From contig NZ_CP024081.1 in the NCBI RefSeq assembly GCF_003033885.1, positions 1,455,979-1,519,978 on the forward strand: a stretch of 64,000 nt of DNA. The letters are read 5' to 3'. Positions within the stretch are counted from its first letter, which is position 1. The number at the start of each line of letters is the position of its first letter. The DNA comes from Pseudomonas rhizophila (GTDB taxonomy: Bacteria > Pseudomonadota > Gammaproteobacteria > Pseudomonadales > Pseudomonadaceae). The notes beneath the pieces are model-generated. The model was not told where the DNA came from and searched no databases. It saw only the letters and a program-made list of their open reading frames with translations. Below, piece by piece: positions 43,308 to 52,612 of the stretch. A program made the translations under genes and the position numbers.

Positions 43308-44598
43308 GGAAGAACTCCAGCATGGCGTCGCTGTTGACGCGGTAGTTTAGGTTGCCGCAGTGGCCGCCCAATGGGTAAACCGTCAGGCGGTCGCCAAAGG
43401 TCTTGCGCAAGAAGCCCAGATCGCCCGGGCCGAGGATGACGTCGTCGGCGTTGTGCATGACGGCAATCTTCGGACTGTCGTGCAGGTAATCCTTGAGCGC
43501 ATAAAGGCTGACCTGATCGATCAGTTGCAACAGGCTGCCGCCGTCGGTGCGTGCGCGCCACATCGGAATCACCTGCTCGGTGAGATAGCAGTCGAAATCG
43601 CATTGCAACGCGCGCTTGAGGAACGGCGTCAGGCTGGTGCTTTCGGTAATCGGGAATTTGGGCGGGATGATCAGGCCGCGACGGTTGATCAGGTCCGAGG
43701 TGAATGCAATGTCGGCCGCCGAGAAGCGGAACGAAGTGCCAATCAGCATCGCCATCTGCTCGTTGGTCAGGTGCTGCTTGGACTGCTGGAAGTCATAGAG
43801 CAGGGCATCGTTGAGATCGATGTAGCCTTTTTGCTGGAAGTAACGAGTCAGCTTGTTGAGCACCAACTCATAAAAAGTGGTGGTGTTGTTGATGCCTTTG
43901 ACCTCGGTCTGGACCAGTTTGTCCAGGTTGGTGATCGAGGTATAGAGGTTGACCGGCGGGTTAAGCAATAGCACTTTCTTGAAGTTGAAGCTGCGTCGGG
44001 TTTCATCCAGATGCGCGACGAAAGCCGCGTCCAGGGCGCCGAGGCTGTAGCCGGTGAGGTAATACTCGGTCACGGGCAACTTGGGGTTCTGCGCGCGCAC
44101 GGCCTGCATCACCCGGTACATGTCTTCGGCGTCTTCCTTGGTGATGCCGGGTGTGGCGAAGCGCGAAGCGGCACTCATGAAGTCAAAGCTGGTGGGCGAC
44201 GACAGCTGCACCACGTGGTAACCGGCCTTGTAATAGAGGCGCTTGAGGTATTCGTTGAGGCTGCTGTCGTATCGTGCGCCGGTGCCAGCGATCAGGAAGA
44301 TCAGCGGCGCGGGCTTGTCCTGGGTCGCCATGCGGTAGGTGAGGCTTTTCACCGGCCAGAAATTGTCTGGCAGGATGAACTCGCGTTCCGGGCGCAGGGT
44401 CAGGCTGTGGTCCGCCTGGTCGATATCTTCGATCGGGGGCAGTTCCGGGCGCAGGTCCGGTGGCGTAGTGGCGATGGTCGCCTCGAACGGGTTGGTCAAG
44501 GGGTAGCCATAGCTGGCGGCATCGATGTCCACCGCCAGCGCGGACGCACTCAGAATAAGGCCGCCGGCGAAGGCAGCGAAGCGCAAGGAATGGAGCAT
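43300..44598 (-). CDS. Exported alpha/beta-fold serine hydrolase, coupled to mlaA-like gene
   Basis: 432 residues with a signal peptide (SLRFAAFAGGLILSASALAV). Central hydrolase features are LIFLIAGTGARYDSSLNEYL, the nucleophile elbow YYLTGYSLGALDAAFVAH, an Asp in AVMHNADDVIL and a His in PLGGHCGNLNY. It is probably a periplasmic lipase or esterase-like enzyme. The overlap with the MlaA-family gene suggests both act on envelope lipids. Similar genes are sometimes labelled protein kinase, which nothing here supports. Confidence 0.8.
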   Translation of the reverse strand: MLHSLRFAAFAGGLILSASALAVDIDAASYGYPLTNPFEATIATTPPDLRPELPPIEDIDQADHSLTLRPEREFILPDNFWPVKSLTYRMATQDKPAPLIFLIAGTGARYDSSLNEYLKRLYYKAGYHVVQLSSPTSFDFMSAASRFATPGITKEDAEDMYRVMQAVRAQNPKLPVTEYYLTGYSLGALDAAFVAHLDETRRSFNFKKVLLLNPPVNLYTSITNLDKLVQTEVKGINNTTTFYELVLNKLTRYFQQKGYIDLNDALLYDFQQSKQHLTNEQMAMLIGTSFRFSAADIAFTSDLINRRGLIIPPKFPITESTSLTPFLKRALQCDFDCYLTEQVIPMWRARTDGGSLLQLIDQVSLYALKDYLHDSPKIAVMHNADDVILGPGDLGFLRKTFGDRLTVYPLGGHCGNLNYRVNSDAMLEFFRG

Positions 44599-44675
44599 GA
44601 CTGGATCCCTTAAAGGAAGATGCCGATTGAAGTTCGCAGGCTATGACCGCCGAAGTGAAGCCAAGTGCCATGATT

Positions 44676-44708
44676 GGCACAAAACAGGCACAAAACAGGC
44701 ACAAACGG
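44676..44708. repeat. Short tandem repeat, 11-bp unit, three copies
   Basis: GGCACAAAACA repeated twice exactly and a third time partly, in the 440-bp gap (44599-45038) between the divergent hydrolase and betaine-binding-protein genes. The rest of that gap shows no gene. It could be a regulatory site array or a chance slippage repeat. Confidence 0.7.
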
Positions 44709-45038
44709 GGCGCGATAGTAGCGCGAAGATACACGGTCACGCGTGGTAGCGGCTAGTTATCTGGCGGTTTGCCGAATTCGGGCGTGACCGGCAGGAGAGC
44801 ATTTTTGTTGGCCCGAATGGCGAAGGCAGGTAGCTGGCGTTCTGATGTCGTTTCTCGTTGCTTCAACGTCGCAGGCAGAGCAGGTTCCAGATCGGCGCAG
44901 GTTGATGATCAACGAGTCAGTACTCCACTGACGTTCGAACCGGTTTTGCAGGCGAGCGTGATGGGGGCGCTGTGCACCATAACAATACGTTGACGCCGCT
45001 CGGCATCCGTCGGGCGCAGCACTTTCGGGGAAGTAACG

Positions 45039-45893
45039 ATGAGAATGCGACGACTCTTGGGCGCAGGTGCCGCACTGGTACTGGCGATCAGCTCCACACT
45101 GGCCAGCGCCGAAACCAAAACCCTGAGCATCGGTTATGTCGATGGCTGGTCCGACAGCGTCGCGACCACCCATGTGGCGGCCGAAGTCATCAAGCAGAAA
45201 CTGGGCTATGACGTGAAGCTGCAAGCGGTTGCGACCGGGATCATGTGGCAAGGCGTAGCCACTGGCAAACTCGACGCGATGCTCTCGGCCTGGCTGCCGG
45301 TGACCCATGGCGACTACTGGACCAAGAACAAGGATCAGGTGGTCGATTACGGTCCGAACTTCAAGGATGCAAAAATCGGCCTGATCGTGCCGGAGTACGT
45401 CAAGGCCCAGTCCGTGGCCGACCTCAAGACCGATGACAGCTTCAAGAACCGCATTGTCGGTATCGACGCCGGTTCAGGTGTCATGATCAAGACCGAGCAG
45501 GCCATCAAGGATTACGACCTGACCGGGTATCAACTCAAGGCCAGTTCCGGCGCCGGCATGATTGCCGAGCTGACCCGTGCCGAGAAGAAAAAAGAATCCA
45601 TCGCCGTCACCGGTTGGGTGCCGCACTGGATGTTCGCCAAGTGGAAACTGCGCTTCCTGGAAGACCCGAAAGGCGTTTACGGCGCGGCTGAAACCGTGAA
45701 CAGCATCGGCAGCAAGGAGCTGGACACCAAGGCGCCGGAAGTGGTCGCGTTCCTGAAGAAGTTCCAGTGGAACTCGAAAGACGAAATCGGCGAGGTCATG
45801 CTGGCGATTCAGGAAGGCGCCAAGCCGGACGTCGCTGCCAAGGATTGGGTTGCCAAACACCCGGACCGCGTGAAGGAGTGGACCGGCAAGTAA
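45039..45893 (+). CDS. Glycine-betaine/choline-type ABC substrate-binding protein
   Basis: 284 residues with a signal peptide (RRLLGAGAALVLAISSTLAS, then A). It belongs to the OpuAC/ProX-like family: KTLSIGYVDGWSDSVATTHV, GVATGKLDAMLSAWLPVTHG, AGSGVMIKTEQAIKDYDL and TGWVPHWMFAKW, which includes aromatic residues that cage quaternary amines. There is no permease or ATPase next to it, so it is an orphan binding protein, as seen for the carnitine, choline and betaine systems of Pseudomonas. Which ligand it binds cannot be told. Confidence 0.9.
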   Translation: MRMRRLLGAGAALVLAISSTLASAETKTLSIGYVDGWSDSVATTHVAAEVIKQKLGYDVKLQAVATGIMWQGVATGKLDAMLSAWLPVTHGDYWTKNKDQVVDYGPNFKDAKIGLIVPEYVKAQSVADLKTDDSFKNRIVGIDAGSGVMIKTEQAIKDYDLTGYQLKASSGAGMIAELTRAEKKKESIAVTGWVPHWMFAKWKLRFLEDPKGVYGAAETVNSIGSKELDTKAPEVVAFLKKFQWNSKDEIGEVMLAIQEGAKPDVAAKDWVAKHPDRVKEWTGK

Positions 45894-45915
45894 TCCGCCC
45901 GGTTTAACATCCTCG

Positions 45916-45948
45916 AAACCGCATGACGTGGCGTCATGCGGTTTTTTT
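45916..45948 (+). terminator. Intrinsic terminator of betaine-binding-protein gene
   Basis: 13-bp perfect stem AAACCGCATGACG / CGTCATGCGGTTT with a 3-base loop and a T-run, 23 bases past the stop. Confidence 0.95.
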
Positions 45949-45980
45949 ATGCCTGCGTTTTTTAGCCTCGCCCACGTCCT

Positions 45981-46070
45981 TGTGGGAGCGAGCCTGCTCG
46001 CGATGGCGACGGTACATTCGACAGGTGCACCCACAGACCCACCGCTATCGCGAGCAGGCTCGCTCCCACA
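45981..46070. repeat. REP doublet (REPIN), class A, 90 bp
   Basis: Inverted REP arms with TGTGGGAG ends outward, spacer with TACATTCGACAGG. It lies after the terminator and before yjcH. Confidence 0.92.
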
Positions 46071-46200
46071 AGGGGTAACGGTGCTCGTCATCAATCGATA
46101 AACGTCATGTCGTTCTAATACTAAGGTCGTCTGGAACCTGGCCTTCAGCCGCATAGAGTAGAGCTGTTCCAATTAAATCTGTGCTGCGAGGATAAAAACA

Positions 46201-46512
46201 ATGAACGACAGCATTTACCTCTCGATTCAAAACAGCCCGCGCTTCAAGGAGCTGGTGAGAAAAAGAGAAAAGTTCGCCTGGATTCTCTCGGCGATCATGC
46301 TTGGGTTGTATTCAGGCTTCATTCTTCTGATTGCCTACGGGCCGCATGTTCTCGGGGCCAAGATTTCGCCCGAGTCCACCATTACCTGGGGTATCCCCAT
46401 AGGTGTCGGCCTGATCGTCTCGGCCTTCATCCTGACCGGTATCTACGTGCGACGCGCCAACGGTGAGTTCGACGATCTGAACAATGCGATTCTCAAGGAG
46501 GCTCAGCAATGA
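46201..46512 (+). CDS. yjcH: DUF485 membrane protein, acetate-permease partner
   Basis: 103 residues with two membrane helices ([20 protein letters not shown] and [20 protein letters not shown]) and a conserved N-terminal [17 protein letters not shown]. It almost always lies directly before actP, as here, where the stop overlaps the actP start (ATGA). It presumably assists the symporter. Confidence 0.95.
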   Translation: MNDSIYLSIQNSPRFKELVRKREKFAWILSAIMLGLYSGFILLIAYGPHVLGAKISPESTITWGIPIGVGLIVSAFILTGIYVRRANGEFDDLNNAILKEAQQ

Positions 46513-48167
46513 TCCGGCGTCTAATGGCTCTGTTGAGCATCGCAGCTTTCGCACCGGGGGCCTGGGCGGCTGAAGCCCTGACCGGTGCCGTGCAGAAACA
46601 ACCGCTTAACGTTTCGGCCATTGTCATGTTCGTGGCTTTCGTTGGCGCGACCTTGTGCATTACCTACTGGGCGTCCAAGCGCAACAACTCGGCAGCCGAC
46701 TACTATGCTGCGGGCGGGCGGATCACCGGTTTCCAGAACGGCCTGGCGATTGCCGGTGACTACATGTCGGCCGCGTCCTTCCTGGGGATTTCCGCGCTGG
46801 TGTTCACGTCTGGCTACGACGGTCTGATCTACTCCATCGGCTTTTTGGTCGGCTGGCCGATCATTCTGTTCCTGATCGCCGAGCGCCTGCGTAACCTGGG
46901 TAAATACACCTTTGCCGACGTGGCGTCCTACCGCCTGGGGCAAACCCAGATCCGCACCTTGTCTGCCAGCGGCTCGCTGGTCGTGGTGGCGTTCTACCTG
47001 ATCGCGCAGATGGTGGGTGCCGGTAAGCTGATCCAGCTGCTGTTCGGCCTGGATTATCACGTTGCGGTGATTCTGGTCGGTATCCTGATGTGCCTCTACG
47101 TGCTGTTCGGCGGCATGCTGGCCACTACCTGGGTACAGATCATCAAGGCGGTGCTGTTGCTGTCGGGCGCTTCGTTCATGGCGCTGATGGTCATGAAGCA
47201 CGTCAACTTCGACTTCAACATGCTGTTCTCCGAGGCGGTCAAGGTTCACGCCAAGGGTGAAGCGATCATGAGCCCTGGTGGCCTGGTCAAGGATCCGATC
47301 TCGGCGTTCTCCCTGGGTCTGGCGCTGATGTTCGGTACCGCTGGCCTGCCGCACATTCTGATGCGCTTCTTCACCGTGAGTGACGCCAAGGAAGCTCGCA
47401 AGAGCGTGCTGTACGCCACTGGCTTCATCGGTTACTTCTACATCCTGACCTTCATCATCGGCTTCGGCGCGATCCTGCTGGTCAGCACCAACCCGGCCTT
47501 CAAGGACGCGGCAGGTGCCTTGCTGGGTGGCAACAACATGGCGGCGGTGCACCTGGCTGACGCGGTGGGTGGCAGCATCTTCCTGGGCTTCATCTCGGCC
47601 GTAGCCTTTGCCACCATCCTGGCGGTAGTGGCGGGTCTGACCCTGGCCGGTGCCTCGGCGGTGTCCCATGACCTGTATGCCAGTGTCGTCAAGAAAGGCA
47701 AAGCCAACGAGAAGGATGAGATCCGCGTGTCGAAGATCACCACCATCGCCCTGGCGGTGCTGGCGATCGGCCTGGGCATCCTGTTCGAGAAGCAGAACAT
47801 CGCGTTCATGGTGGGCCTGGCGTTCTCCATCGCGGCAAGCTGCAACTTCCCGGTACTGCTGCTCTCGATGTACTGGAAGAAGCTGACTACCCGTGGCGCC
47901 ATGATTGGCGGCTGGCTGGGCCTGGTCAGTGCCGTGGGCCTGATGGTGCTCGGTCCGACCATCTGGGTGCAGATCCTGGGTCACGAGAAGGCGATCTTCC
48001 CGTATGAATACCCTGCGCTGTTCTCGATGGCCATTGCCTTCGTCGGCATCTGGTTCTTCTCCGTCACCGACAAGTCGGCTGAAGGCGTGAACGAGCGTGC
48101 ACTGTTCTTCCCGCAGTTTGTGCGTTCGCAGACTGGTCTGGGGGCGAGTGGGGCGGTTAACCATTGA
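46509..48167 (+). CDS. actP: Cation/acetate symporter
   Basis: 552 residues. It is a sodium:solute symporter family protein with a cleavable-looking signal ([16 protein letters not shown]) and about 13 membrane segments. AAGGAGG precedes the ATG. SSF marks are [37 protein letters not shown] and [20 protein letters not shown]. It imports acetate and other short monocarboxylates that enter the TCA cycle encoded next door. Confidence 0.96.
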   Translation: MIRRLMALLSIAAFAPGAWAAEALTGAVQKQPLNVSAIVMFVAFVGATLCITYWASKRNNSAADYYAAGGRITGFQNGLAIAGDYMSAASFLGISALVFTSGYDGLIYSIGFLVGWPIILFLIAERLRNLGKYTFADVASYRLGQTQIRTLSASGSLVVVAFYLIAQMVGAGKLIQLLFGLDYHVAVILVGILMCLYVLFGGMLATTWVQIIKAVLLLSGASFMALMVMKHVNFDFNMLFSEAVKVHAKGEAIMSPGGLVKDPISAFSLGLALMFGTAGLPHILMRFFTVSDAKEARKSVLYATGFIGYFYILTFIIGFGAILLVSTNPAFKDAAGALLGGNNMAAVHLADAVGGSIFLGFISAVAFATILAVVAGLTLAGASAVSHDLYASVVKKGKANEKDEIRVSKITTIALAVLAIGLGILFEKQNIAFMVGLAFSIAASCNFPVLLLSMYWKKLTTRGAMIGGWLGLVSAVGLMVLGPTIWVQILGHEKAIFPYEYPALFSMAIAFVGIWFFSVTDKSAEGVNERALFFPQFVRSQTGLGASGAVNH

Positions 48168-48189
48168 TGTAGCGAGAAGTGCTTGAAGA

Positions 48190-48222
48190 AATACCCCGGT
48201 CGAGAGGCTGGGGTATTTTTTT
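48190..48222 (+). terminator. Intrinsic terminator of actP
   Basis: Stem AATACCCC / GGGGTATT with a 12-base loop and seven T, 23 bases after the actP stop. Confidence 0.9.
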
Positions 48223-48256
48223 GTGTTGGGTTTAAGGGGCGGCAGGCCGGCCGCTA

Positions 48257-48321
48257 ATCGCGAGCAGGCTCGCTCCCACAGGGGGAGTGCATTTCAATGT
48301 GGGAGCGAGCCTGCTCGCGAT
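48257..48321. repeat. REP doublet (REPIN), class B, 65 bp
   Basis: Inverted REP arms, ATCGCGAG ends outward, with a short spacer. It lies between convergent actP and gltA and is the last REP in the window. Confidence 0.9.
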
Positions 48322-48362
48322 GACGCCGGACCGGGCGAAGAAGATGGGGAGGGGCACAAACA

Positions 48363-48401
48363 AAACGGCCCCCGCTCTTATATAAGAAGCGGGGGCCGTT
48401 T
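48363..48401 (-). terminator. Intrinsic terminator of gltA
   Basis: 14-bp stem with the core CGGCCCCCGCT / AGCGGGGGCCG around an AT-rich loop. On the minus strand it is followed by TTTTGTTTG. It lies 34 bases beyond the gltA stop. Confidence 0.9.
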
Positions 48402-48434
48402 CGGTGCAGCTTGGGACCTATCGCAAGGCAGGTC

Positions 48435-49724
48435 TTACTTGCGGTCTTCCAGCTGGGTGATGTCACGCGACTCGTAGCCGGTGTACAACTGGCGCGGGCG
48501 GCCGATCTTGTACGGGCTGGAGAGCATTTCCTTCCAGTGGGAGATCCAGCCCACGGTCCGCGCCAGGGCGAAGATCACGGTGAACATGCTGGTTGGAATG
48601 CCGATCGCCTTGAGGATGATCCCCGAGTAGAAGTCGACGTTCGGGTACAGCGAGCGTTCGATGAAGTACGGGTCGGTCAGGGCGATCTCTTCCAGGCGCA
48701 TGGCCAGTTCGAGTTGCGGATCGTTCTTGATCCCCAGTTCCTTGAGCACTTCGTCGCAGGTCTGCTTCATGACGGTGGCGCGCGGGTCGCGGTTCTTGTA
48801 GACCCGGTGACCGAAGCCCATCAGCTTGAACGGATCGTTCTTGTCCTTGGCCTTGGCGATGAACTTGTCGATGTTCGAGACATCGCCGATTTCATCGAGC
48901 ATGGTCAATACCGCTTCGTTGGCACCGCCGTGGGCTGGGCCCCAGAGTGCGGCGATACCGGCGGCGATACAGGCGAACGGGTTGGCACCCGAGGAGCCGG
49001 CCAGGCGCACGGTGGACGTGGAGGCGTTCTGCTCGTGGTCGGCGTGGAGGATGAAGATCCGGTCCATGGCCTTGGCGAGCACCGGGCTGATCGGTTTGAT
49101 CTCGCACGGGGTGTTGAACATCATATGCAGGAAGTTTTCTGCATAAGTCAGGTCATTGCGCGGGTACATCATGGGCTGGCCCATGGAGTACTTGTAGACC
49201 ATGGCTGCCAGGGTCGGCATCTTTGCCACCAGGCGGATCGCGGAGATTTCGCGATGCTGGGGGTTATTGATGTCCAGGGAGTCGTGGTAGAAGGCCGAGA
49301 GGGCGCCGACAACGCCGCACATGACGGCCATCGGGTGGGCATCGCGACGGAAGCCGTTGAAGAAGGTCTTCAACTGTTCGTGAACCATGGTGTGGTTCTT
49401 CACGGTGCTGACGAACTGGGCCTTTTGCTCTGCGGTTGGCAGCTCGCCGTTGAGCAGCAGGTAGCAGGTTTCCAGGTAGTCCGACTTTTCAGCCAGTTGT
49501 TCGATCGGGTAGCCGCGGTGCAGCAGGATGCCGTTGTCGCCGTCGATATAGGTGATTTTCGACTCGCACGAAGCGGTCGACATGAAACCCGGGTCAAAGG
49601 TGAAACGGCCCGTGGCCGTCAGGCCCCGTACGTCGATTACATCGGGACCAACGGTGCCGGTTAAAATGGGCAGCTCGACGGGGGCTGCGCCCTCGATGAT
49701 CAACTGCGCTTTTTTGTCAGCCAT
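48435..49724 (-). CDS. gltA: Citrate synthase, type II
   Basis: 429 residues, the length of NADH-sensitive hexameric citrate synthases. It condenses oxaloacetate with acetyl-CoA. The active-site His segments [25 protein letters not shown] and [17 protein letters not shown], and [14 protein letters not shown], are present. It is divergent from sdhC across a 364-bp region with a promoter for each side, the standard Pseudomonas layout. Confidence 0.98.
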   Translation of the reverse strand: MADKKAQLIIEGAAPVELPILTGTVGPDVIDVRGLTATGRFTFDPGFMSTASCESKITYIDGDNGILLHRGYPIEQLAEKSDYLETCYLLLNGELPTAEQKAQFVSTVKNHTMVHEQLKTFFNGFRRDAHPMAVMCGVVGALSAFYHDSLDINNPQHREISAIRLVAKMPTLAAMVYKYSMGQPMMYPRNDLTYAENFLHMMFNTPCEIKPISPVLAKAMDRIFILHADHEQNASTSTVRLAGSSGANPFACIAAGIAALWGPAHGGANEAVLTMLDEIGDVSNIDKFIAKAKDKNDPFKLMGFGHRVYKNRDPRATVMKQTCDEVLKELGIKNDPQLELAMRLEEIALTDPYFIERSLYPNVDFYSGIILKAIGIPTSMFTVIFALARTVGWISHWKEMLSSPYKIGRPRQLYTGYESRDITQLEDRK

Positions 49725-49782
49725 GTGGCCTCCTATTAATGCTTGGAATCATCAGACAGACCCCCCACGCAGGGCCCGCACC

Positions 49783-49810
49783 ACTATAGTGAGATAAATT
49801 CGAATGTCAA
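49783..49810 (-). promoter_or_regulatory. Sigma-70 promoter of gltA
   Basis: On the minus strand TTGACA (49810-49805), 16 bases, then TATAGT (49788-49783). It is close to consensus. Transcription would begin near 49775, about 50 bases before the gltA start. Confidence 0.75.
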
Positions 49811-49924
49811 TTTGCCTAAAGTCTTGCTCCAGAAGGCTTTAACCGGACTTTTTCCGCGAAATTGCCTGCCGTTTACGCCTTTTGCTTCATATGTGCAATG
49901 CGCTATTAGGGGAAGGTGAACGCG

Positions 49925-49953
49925 TTGTCATTAGTAGCCTAACTGTCTATACT
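49925..49953 (+). promoter_or_regulatory. Sigma-70 promoter of the sdh operon
   Basis: TTGTCA (49925-49930), 17 bases, then TATACT (49948-49953). Transcription would begin near 49960, leaving a ~130-base leader before sdhC. I saw no riboswitch fold in the leader. Confidence 0.75.
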
Positions 49954-50088
49954 CGGCCACCGACCGCCAGGGGCTTTTGGGCCTGCTTTCTTGGGGGTCG
50001 TCACTCCCTGGGTGGTGAGTACCTGACCAGTGCGCGCCCCAACAACTTTGCCCTGATTGTTAGGGGCTCTTCAGTGTGAAAAAAAGCC

Positions 50089-50463
50089 GTGAAAAGCCAA
50101 CGACCTGTAAACCTAGACCTAAGGACCATCAAACTCCCAGTCACTGCTTACACGTCCATTCTTCACCGTATCTCCGGTGTCATTCTCTTCGTCAGCCTGG
50201 CCATCATGCTTTATGCATTGGACAAGTCGCTCGACTCGGAAGAAGGCTTCGGTCAGGTGAAAGCGTGTCTGACCAGTCCGCTAGCCAAGCTAGTGATTTG
50301 GGGCATCCTGTCCGCCTTGCTGTATCACCTGGTTGCCGGTGTGCGCCACTTGATCATGGACATGGGCATCGGTGAGACGCTGGAAGGCGGCAAGCTGGGC
50401 TCGAAAATCGTTATCGCCGTTTCCGTGGTGGTAATCGTTCTGGCAGGAGTCTGGATATGGTAA
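50089..50463 (+). CDS. sdhC: Succinate dehydrogenase cytochrome b556 subunit
   Basis: 124 residues from a GTG at 50089 (KSQRPVNLDLRTIKLPVTAY). It has three membrane helices and binds heme b and quinone with SdhD. The family signature SILHRISGVILFVSLAIMLY and the heme-ligand His region LLYHLVAGVRHLIMDMG are present. It overlaps sdhD by 7 bases. Confidence 0.95.
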   Translation: MKSQRPVNLDLRTIKLPVTAYTSILHRISGVILFVSLAIMLYALDKSLDSEEGFGQVKACLTSPLAKLVIWGILSALLYHLVAGVRHLIMDMGIGETLEGGKLGSKIVIAVSVVVIVLAGVWIW

Positions 50464-50825
50464 CCAACGTCACGAACCTTTCCCGTTCGGGCCTCTATGA
50501 CTGGATGGCGCAGCGTGTGTCTGCGGTCGTTCTCGCGGCTTACTTCATTTTCCTGATCGGATATGTCGTAGCAAACCCTGGCCTTGGCTATGCCCAATGG
50601 CACGAACTGTTCGCAAACAACTGGATGCGTATCTTCAGTCTGCTGTCGCTTGTCGCACTGGGCGCTCACGCCTGGGTCGGCATGTGGACCATCGCGACCG
50701 ACTACCTGACGCCGATGGCGTTCGGCAAGTCGGCGACTGCCGTACGTTTCCTCTTCCAGGCAGTATGCGGCGTCGCGATGTTTGCGTACTTCGTCTGGGG
50801 TGTGCAGATTCTTTGGGGTATCTGA
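50457..50825 (+). CDS. sdhD: Succinate dehydrogenase membrane anchor subunit
   Basis: 122 residues, three membrane helices: YDWMAQRVSAVVLAAYFIFL with the conserved quinone-site Arg/Ser region, LSLVALGAHAWVGMWTIATD with the heme His, and a last helix near the C-terminus. It lies between sdhC (overlapping) and sdhA (3 bp). Confidence 0.94.
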   Translation: MVTNVTNLSRSGLYDWMAQRVSAVVLAAYFIFLIGYVVANPGLGYAQWHELFANNWMRIFSLLSLVALGAHAWVGMWTIATDYLTPMAFGKSATAVRFLFQAVCGVAMFAYFVWGVQILWGI

Positions 50826-50828
50826 TTC

Positions 50829-52601
50829 ATGGCTAACATTCCTACGATTTCTTTCGACGCCATCATTATTGGTGGCGGCGGTGCCGGCATGCGCGCTGCG
50901 CTGCAACTGGCACAGGGCGGTCACAAGACTGCCGTGATCACCAAGGTTTTTCCGACCCGTTCGCACACTGTTTCCGCCCAGGGCGGCATCACCTGTGCCA
51001 TCGCTTCGGCTGACCCGAACGATGACTGGCGCTGGCACATGTACGATACCGTCAAGGGTTCCGACTACATCGGTGACCAGGACGCTATCGAATACATGTG
51101 TCAGGAAGGTCCGGCTGCGGTTTTCGAATTGGACCACATGGGCCTGCCGTTCTCGCGTACCGAAACCGGCCGTATCTACCAGCGTCCGTTCGGCGGTCAG
51201 TCCAAGGACTACGGCAAGGGCGGCCAGGCTGCGCGTACTTGCGCGGCGTCCGACCGTACCGGTCACGCACTGTTGCACACCCTTTATCAGGGCAACCTGA
51301 AAGCCGGTACCACGTTCCTGAACGAGTACTACGCCGTTGACCTGGTGAAAAACCAGGATGGCGCTTTCGTCGGTGTGATCGCGATCTGCATCGAAACCGG
51401 CGAAACCACCTACATCCGCGCCAAGGCTACCGTGTTGGCGACTGGCGGTGCCGGCCGTATCTACGCGTCCACCACCAACGCCCTGATCAACACCGGTGAC
51501 GGTGTCGGCATGGCGCTGCGTGCTGGCGTGCCGGTACAAGACATCGAAATGTGGCAGTTCCACCCGACCGGCATCGCCGGCGCCGGTGTACTGGTCACCG
51601 AAGGTTGCCGCGGTGAAGGCGGTTACCTGATCAACAAGCACGGCGAGCGTTTCATGGAGCGTTATGCTCCGAACGCCAAAGACCTTGCCGGTCGCGACGT
51701 AGTTGCCCGTTCGATGGTGAAAGAAATCATCGCCGGCAACGGTTGCGGTCCGAATGGCGACCACGTGATGCTCAAGCTCGACCACCTGGGCGAGGAAGTG
51801 CTGCACAGCCGTCTGCCAGGCATTTGCGAACTGTCGAAGACCTTCGCTCACGTCGACCCTGTCGTTGCGCCGGTTCCAGTAGTTCCAACCTGCCACTATA
51901 TGATGGGCGGCGTTGCCACCAACATTCACGGCCAGGCGATCACCCAGAACGCCGAAGGCGTGGACGAAATCATCCCTGGCCTGTTCGCAGTGGGTGAAGT
52001 GGCTTGCGTATCGGTTCACGGTGCCAACCGTCTGGGCGGCAACTCGCTGCTCGACCTGGTGGTATTCGGTCGCGCTGCCGGCCTGCACCTGGAAAAAGCG
52101 CTGACCGAGGGTATCGAGTATGACGATGCCACCGACGCCAACATCGAAGCCGCCCTGGCGCGTCTGTCCGCTCTGAATGAGCGTACCGAAGGCGAAGACG
52201 TGGCGACCCTGCGTCGCGAGCTGCAAAACTGCATGCAAAACTACTTCGGTGTGTTCCGTACCGGCGAGTACATGCAGAAGGGTATCGCTCAGCTGGCTCA
52301 ATTGCGTGAACGAATCGCCAACGTGAAGATCAACGATAAGTCGCAGGCGTTTAACACTGCACGTATCGAAGCGCTGGAACTGCAGAACCTGCTGGAAGTG
52401 GCCGAAGCCACCGCCATCGCGGCAGAAGTGCGCAAAGAGTCCCGTGGTGCCCATGCCCGCGAAGACTTTGAAGACCGTGATGACGAAAACTGGTTGTGCC
52501 ACACCTTGTTCTTCCCGGGTGAAAAACGTGTCGCCAAGCGTGCGGTGAACTTCTCGCCGAAGACCGTTCCGACGTTTGAACCCAAGATCCGGACTTACTA
52601 A
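50829..52601 (+). CDS. sdhA: Succinate dehydrogenase flavoprotein subunit
   Basis: 590 residues. The FAD motif [20 protein letters not shown] and the covalent-FAD His in [12 protein letters not shown] are present, followed by the active-site [20 protein letters not shown] with [19 protein letters not shown]. It oxidises succinate to fumarate and passes electrons to SdhB. It is the third gene of sdhCDAB. Confidence 0.98.
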   Translation: MANIPTISFDAIIIGGGGAGMRAALQLAQGGHKTAVITKVFPTRSHTVSAQGGITCAIASADPNDDWRWHMYDTVKGSDYIGDQDAIEYMCQEGPAAVFELDHMGLPFSRTETGRIYQRPFGGQSKDYGKGGQAARTCAASDRTGHALLHTLYQGNLKAGTTFLNEYYAVDLVKNQDGAFVGVIAICIETGETTYIRAKATVLATGGAGRIYASTTNALINTGDGVGMALRAGVPVQDIEMWQFHPTGIAGAGVLVTEGCRGEGGYLINKHGERFMERYAPNAKDLAGRDVVARSMVKEIIAGNGCGPNGDHVMLKLDHLGEEVLHSRLPGICELSKTFAHVDPVVAPVPVVPTCHYMMGGVATNIHGQAITQNAEGVDEIIPGLFAVGEVACVSVHGANRLGGNSLLDLVVFGRAAGLHLEKALTEGIEYDDATDANIEAALARLSALNERTEGEDVATLRRELQNCMQNYFGVFRTGEYMQKGIAQLAQLRERIANVKINDKSQAFNTARIEALELQNLLEVAEATAIAAEVRKESRGAHAREDFEDRDDENWLCHTLFFPGEKRVAKRAVNFSPKTVPTFEPKIRTY

Positions 52602-52612
52602 GGGTGGCCGCC

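Noticed and set aside
43300-44598. Protein-kinase label for the exported 432-residue protein
   Set aside because: No kinase motifs; it has a signal peptide and a GYSLG nucleophile elbow with late Asp and His, as in alpha/beta hydrolases.
44670-44710. A possible sigma-54 promoter (TTGGCAC... in the tandem repeat)
   Set aside because: The downstream element reads AGGCA rather than a TTGC-type -12 box at proper spacing.
46521-48164. A 547-codon open frame opposite actP
   Set aside because: It mirrors actP almost end to end and is dominated by Gln/His/Arg runs; it is an antisense artefact.
49954-50088. A riboswitch or sRNA in the sdhC leader
   Set aside because: The ~130-base leader shows no recognisable conserved fold by eye; it is only a 5' leader as far as I can see.
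50325-52502. A 725-codon open frame on the minus strand opposite sdhA and sdhD
   Set aside because: It lies fully antisense to well-recognised sdhDA and has low-complexity, His/Arg/Val-rich content typical of antisense frames in high-GC coding DNA.
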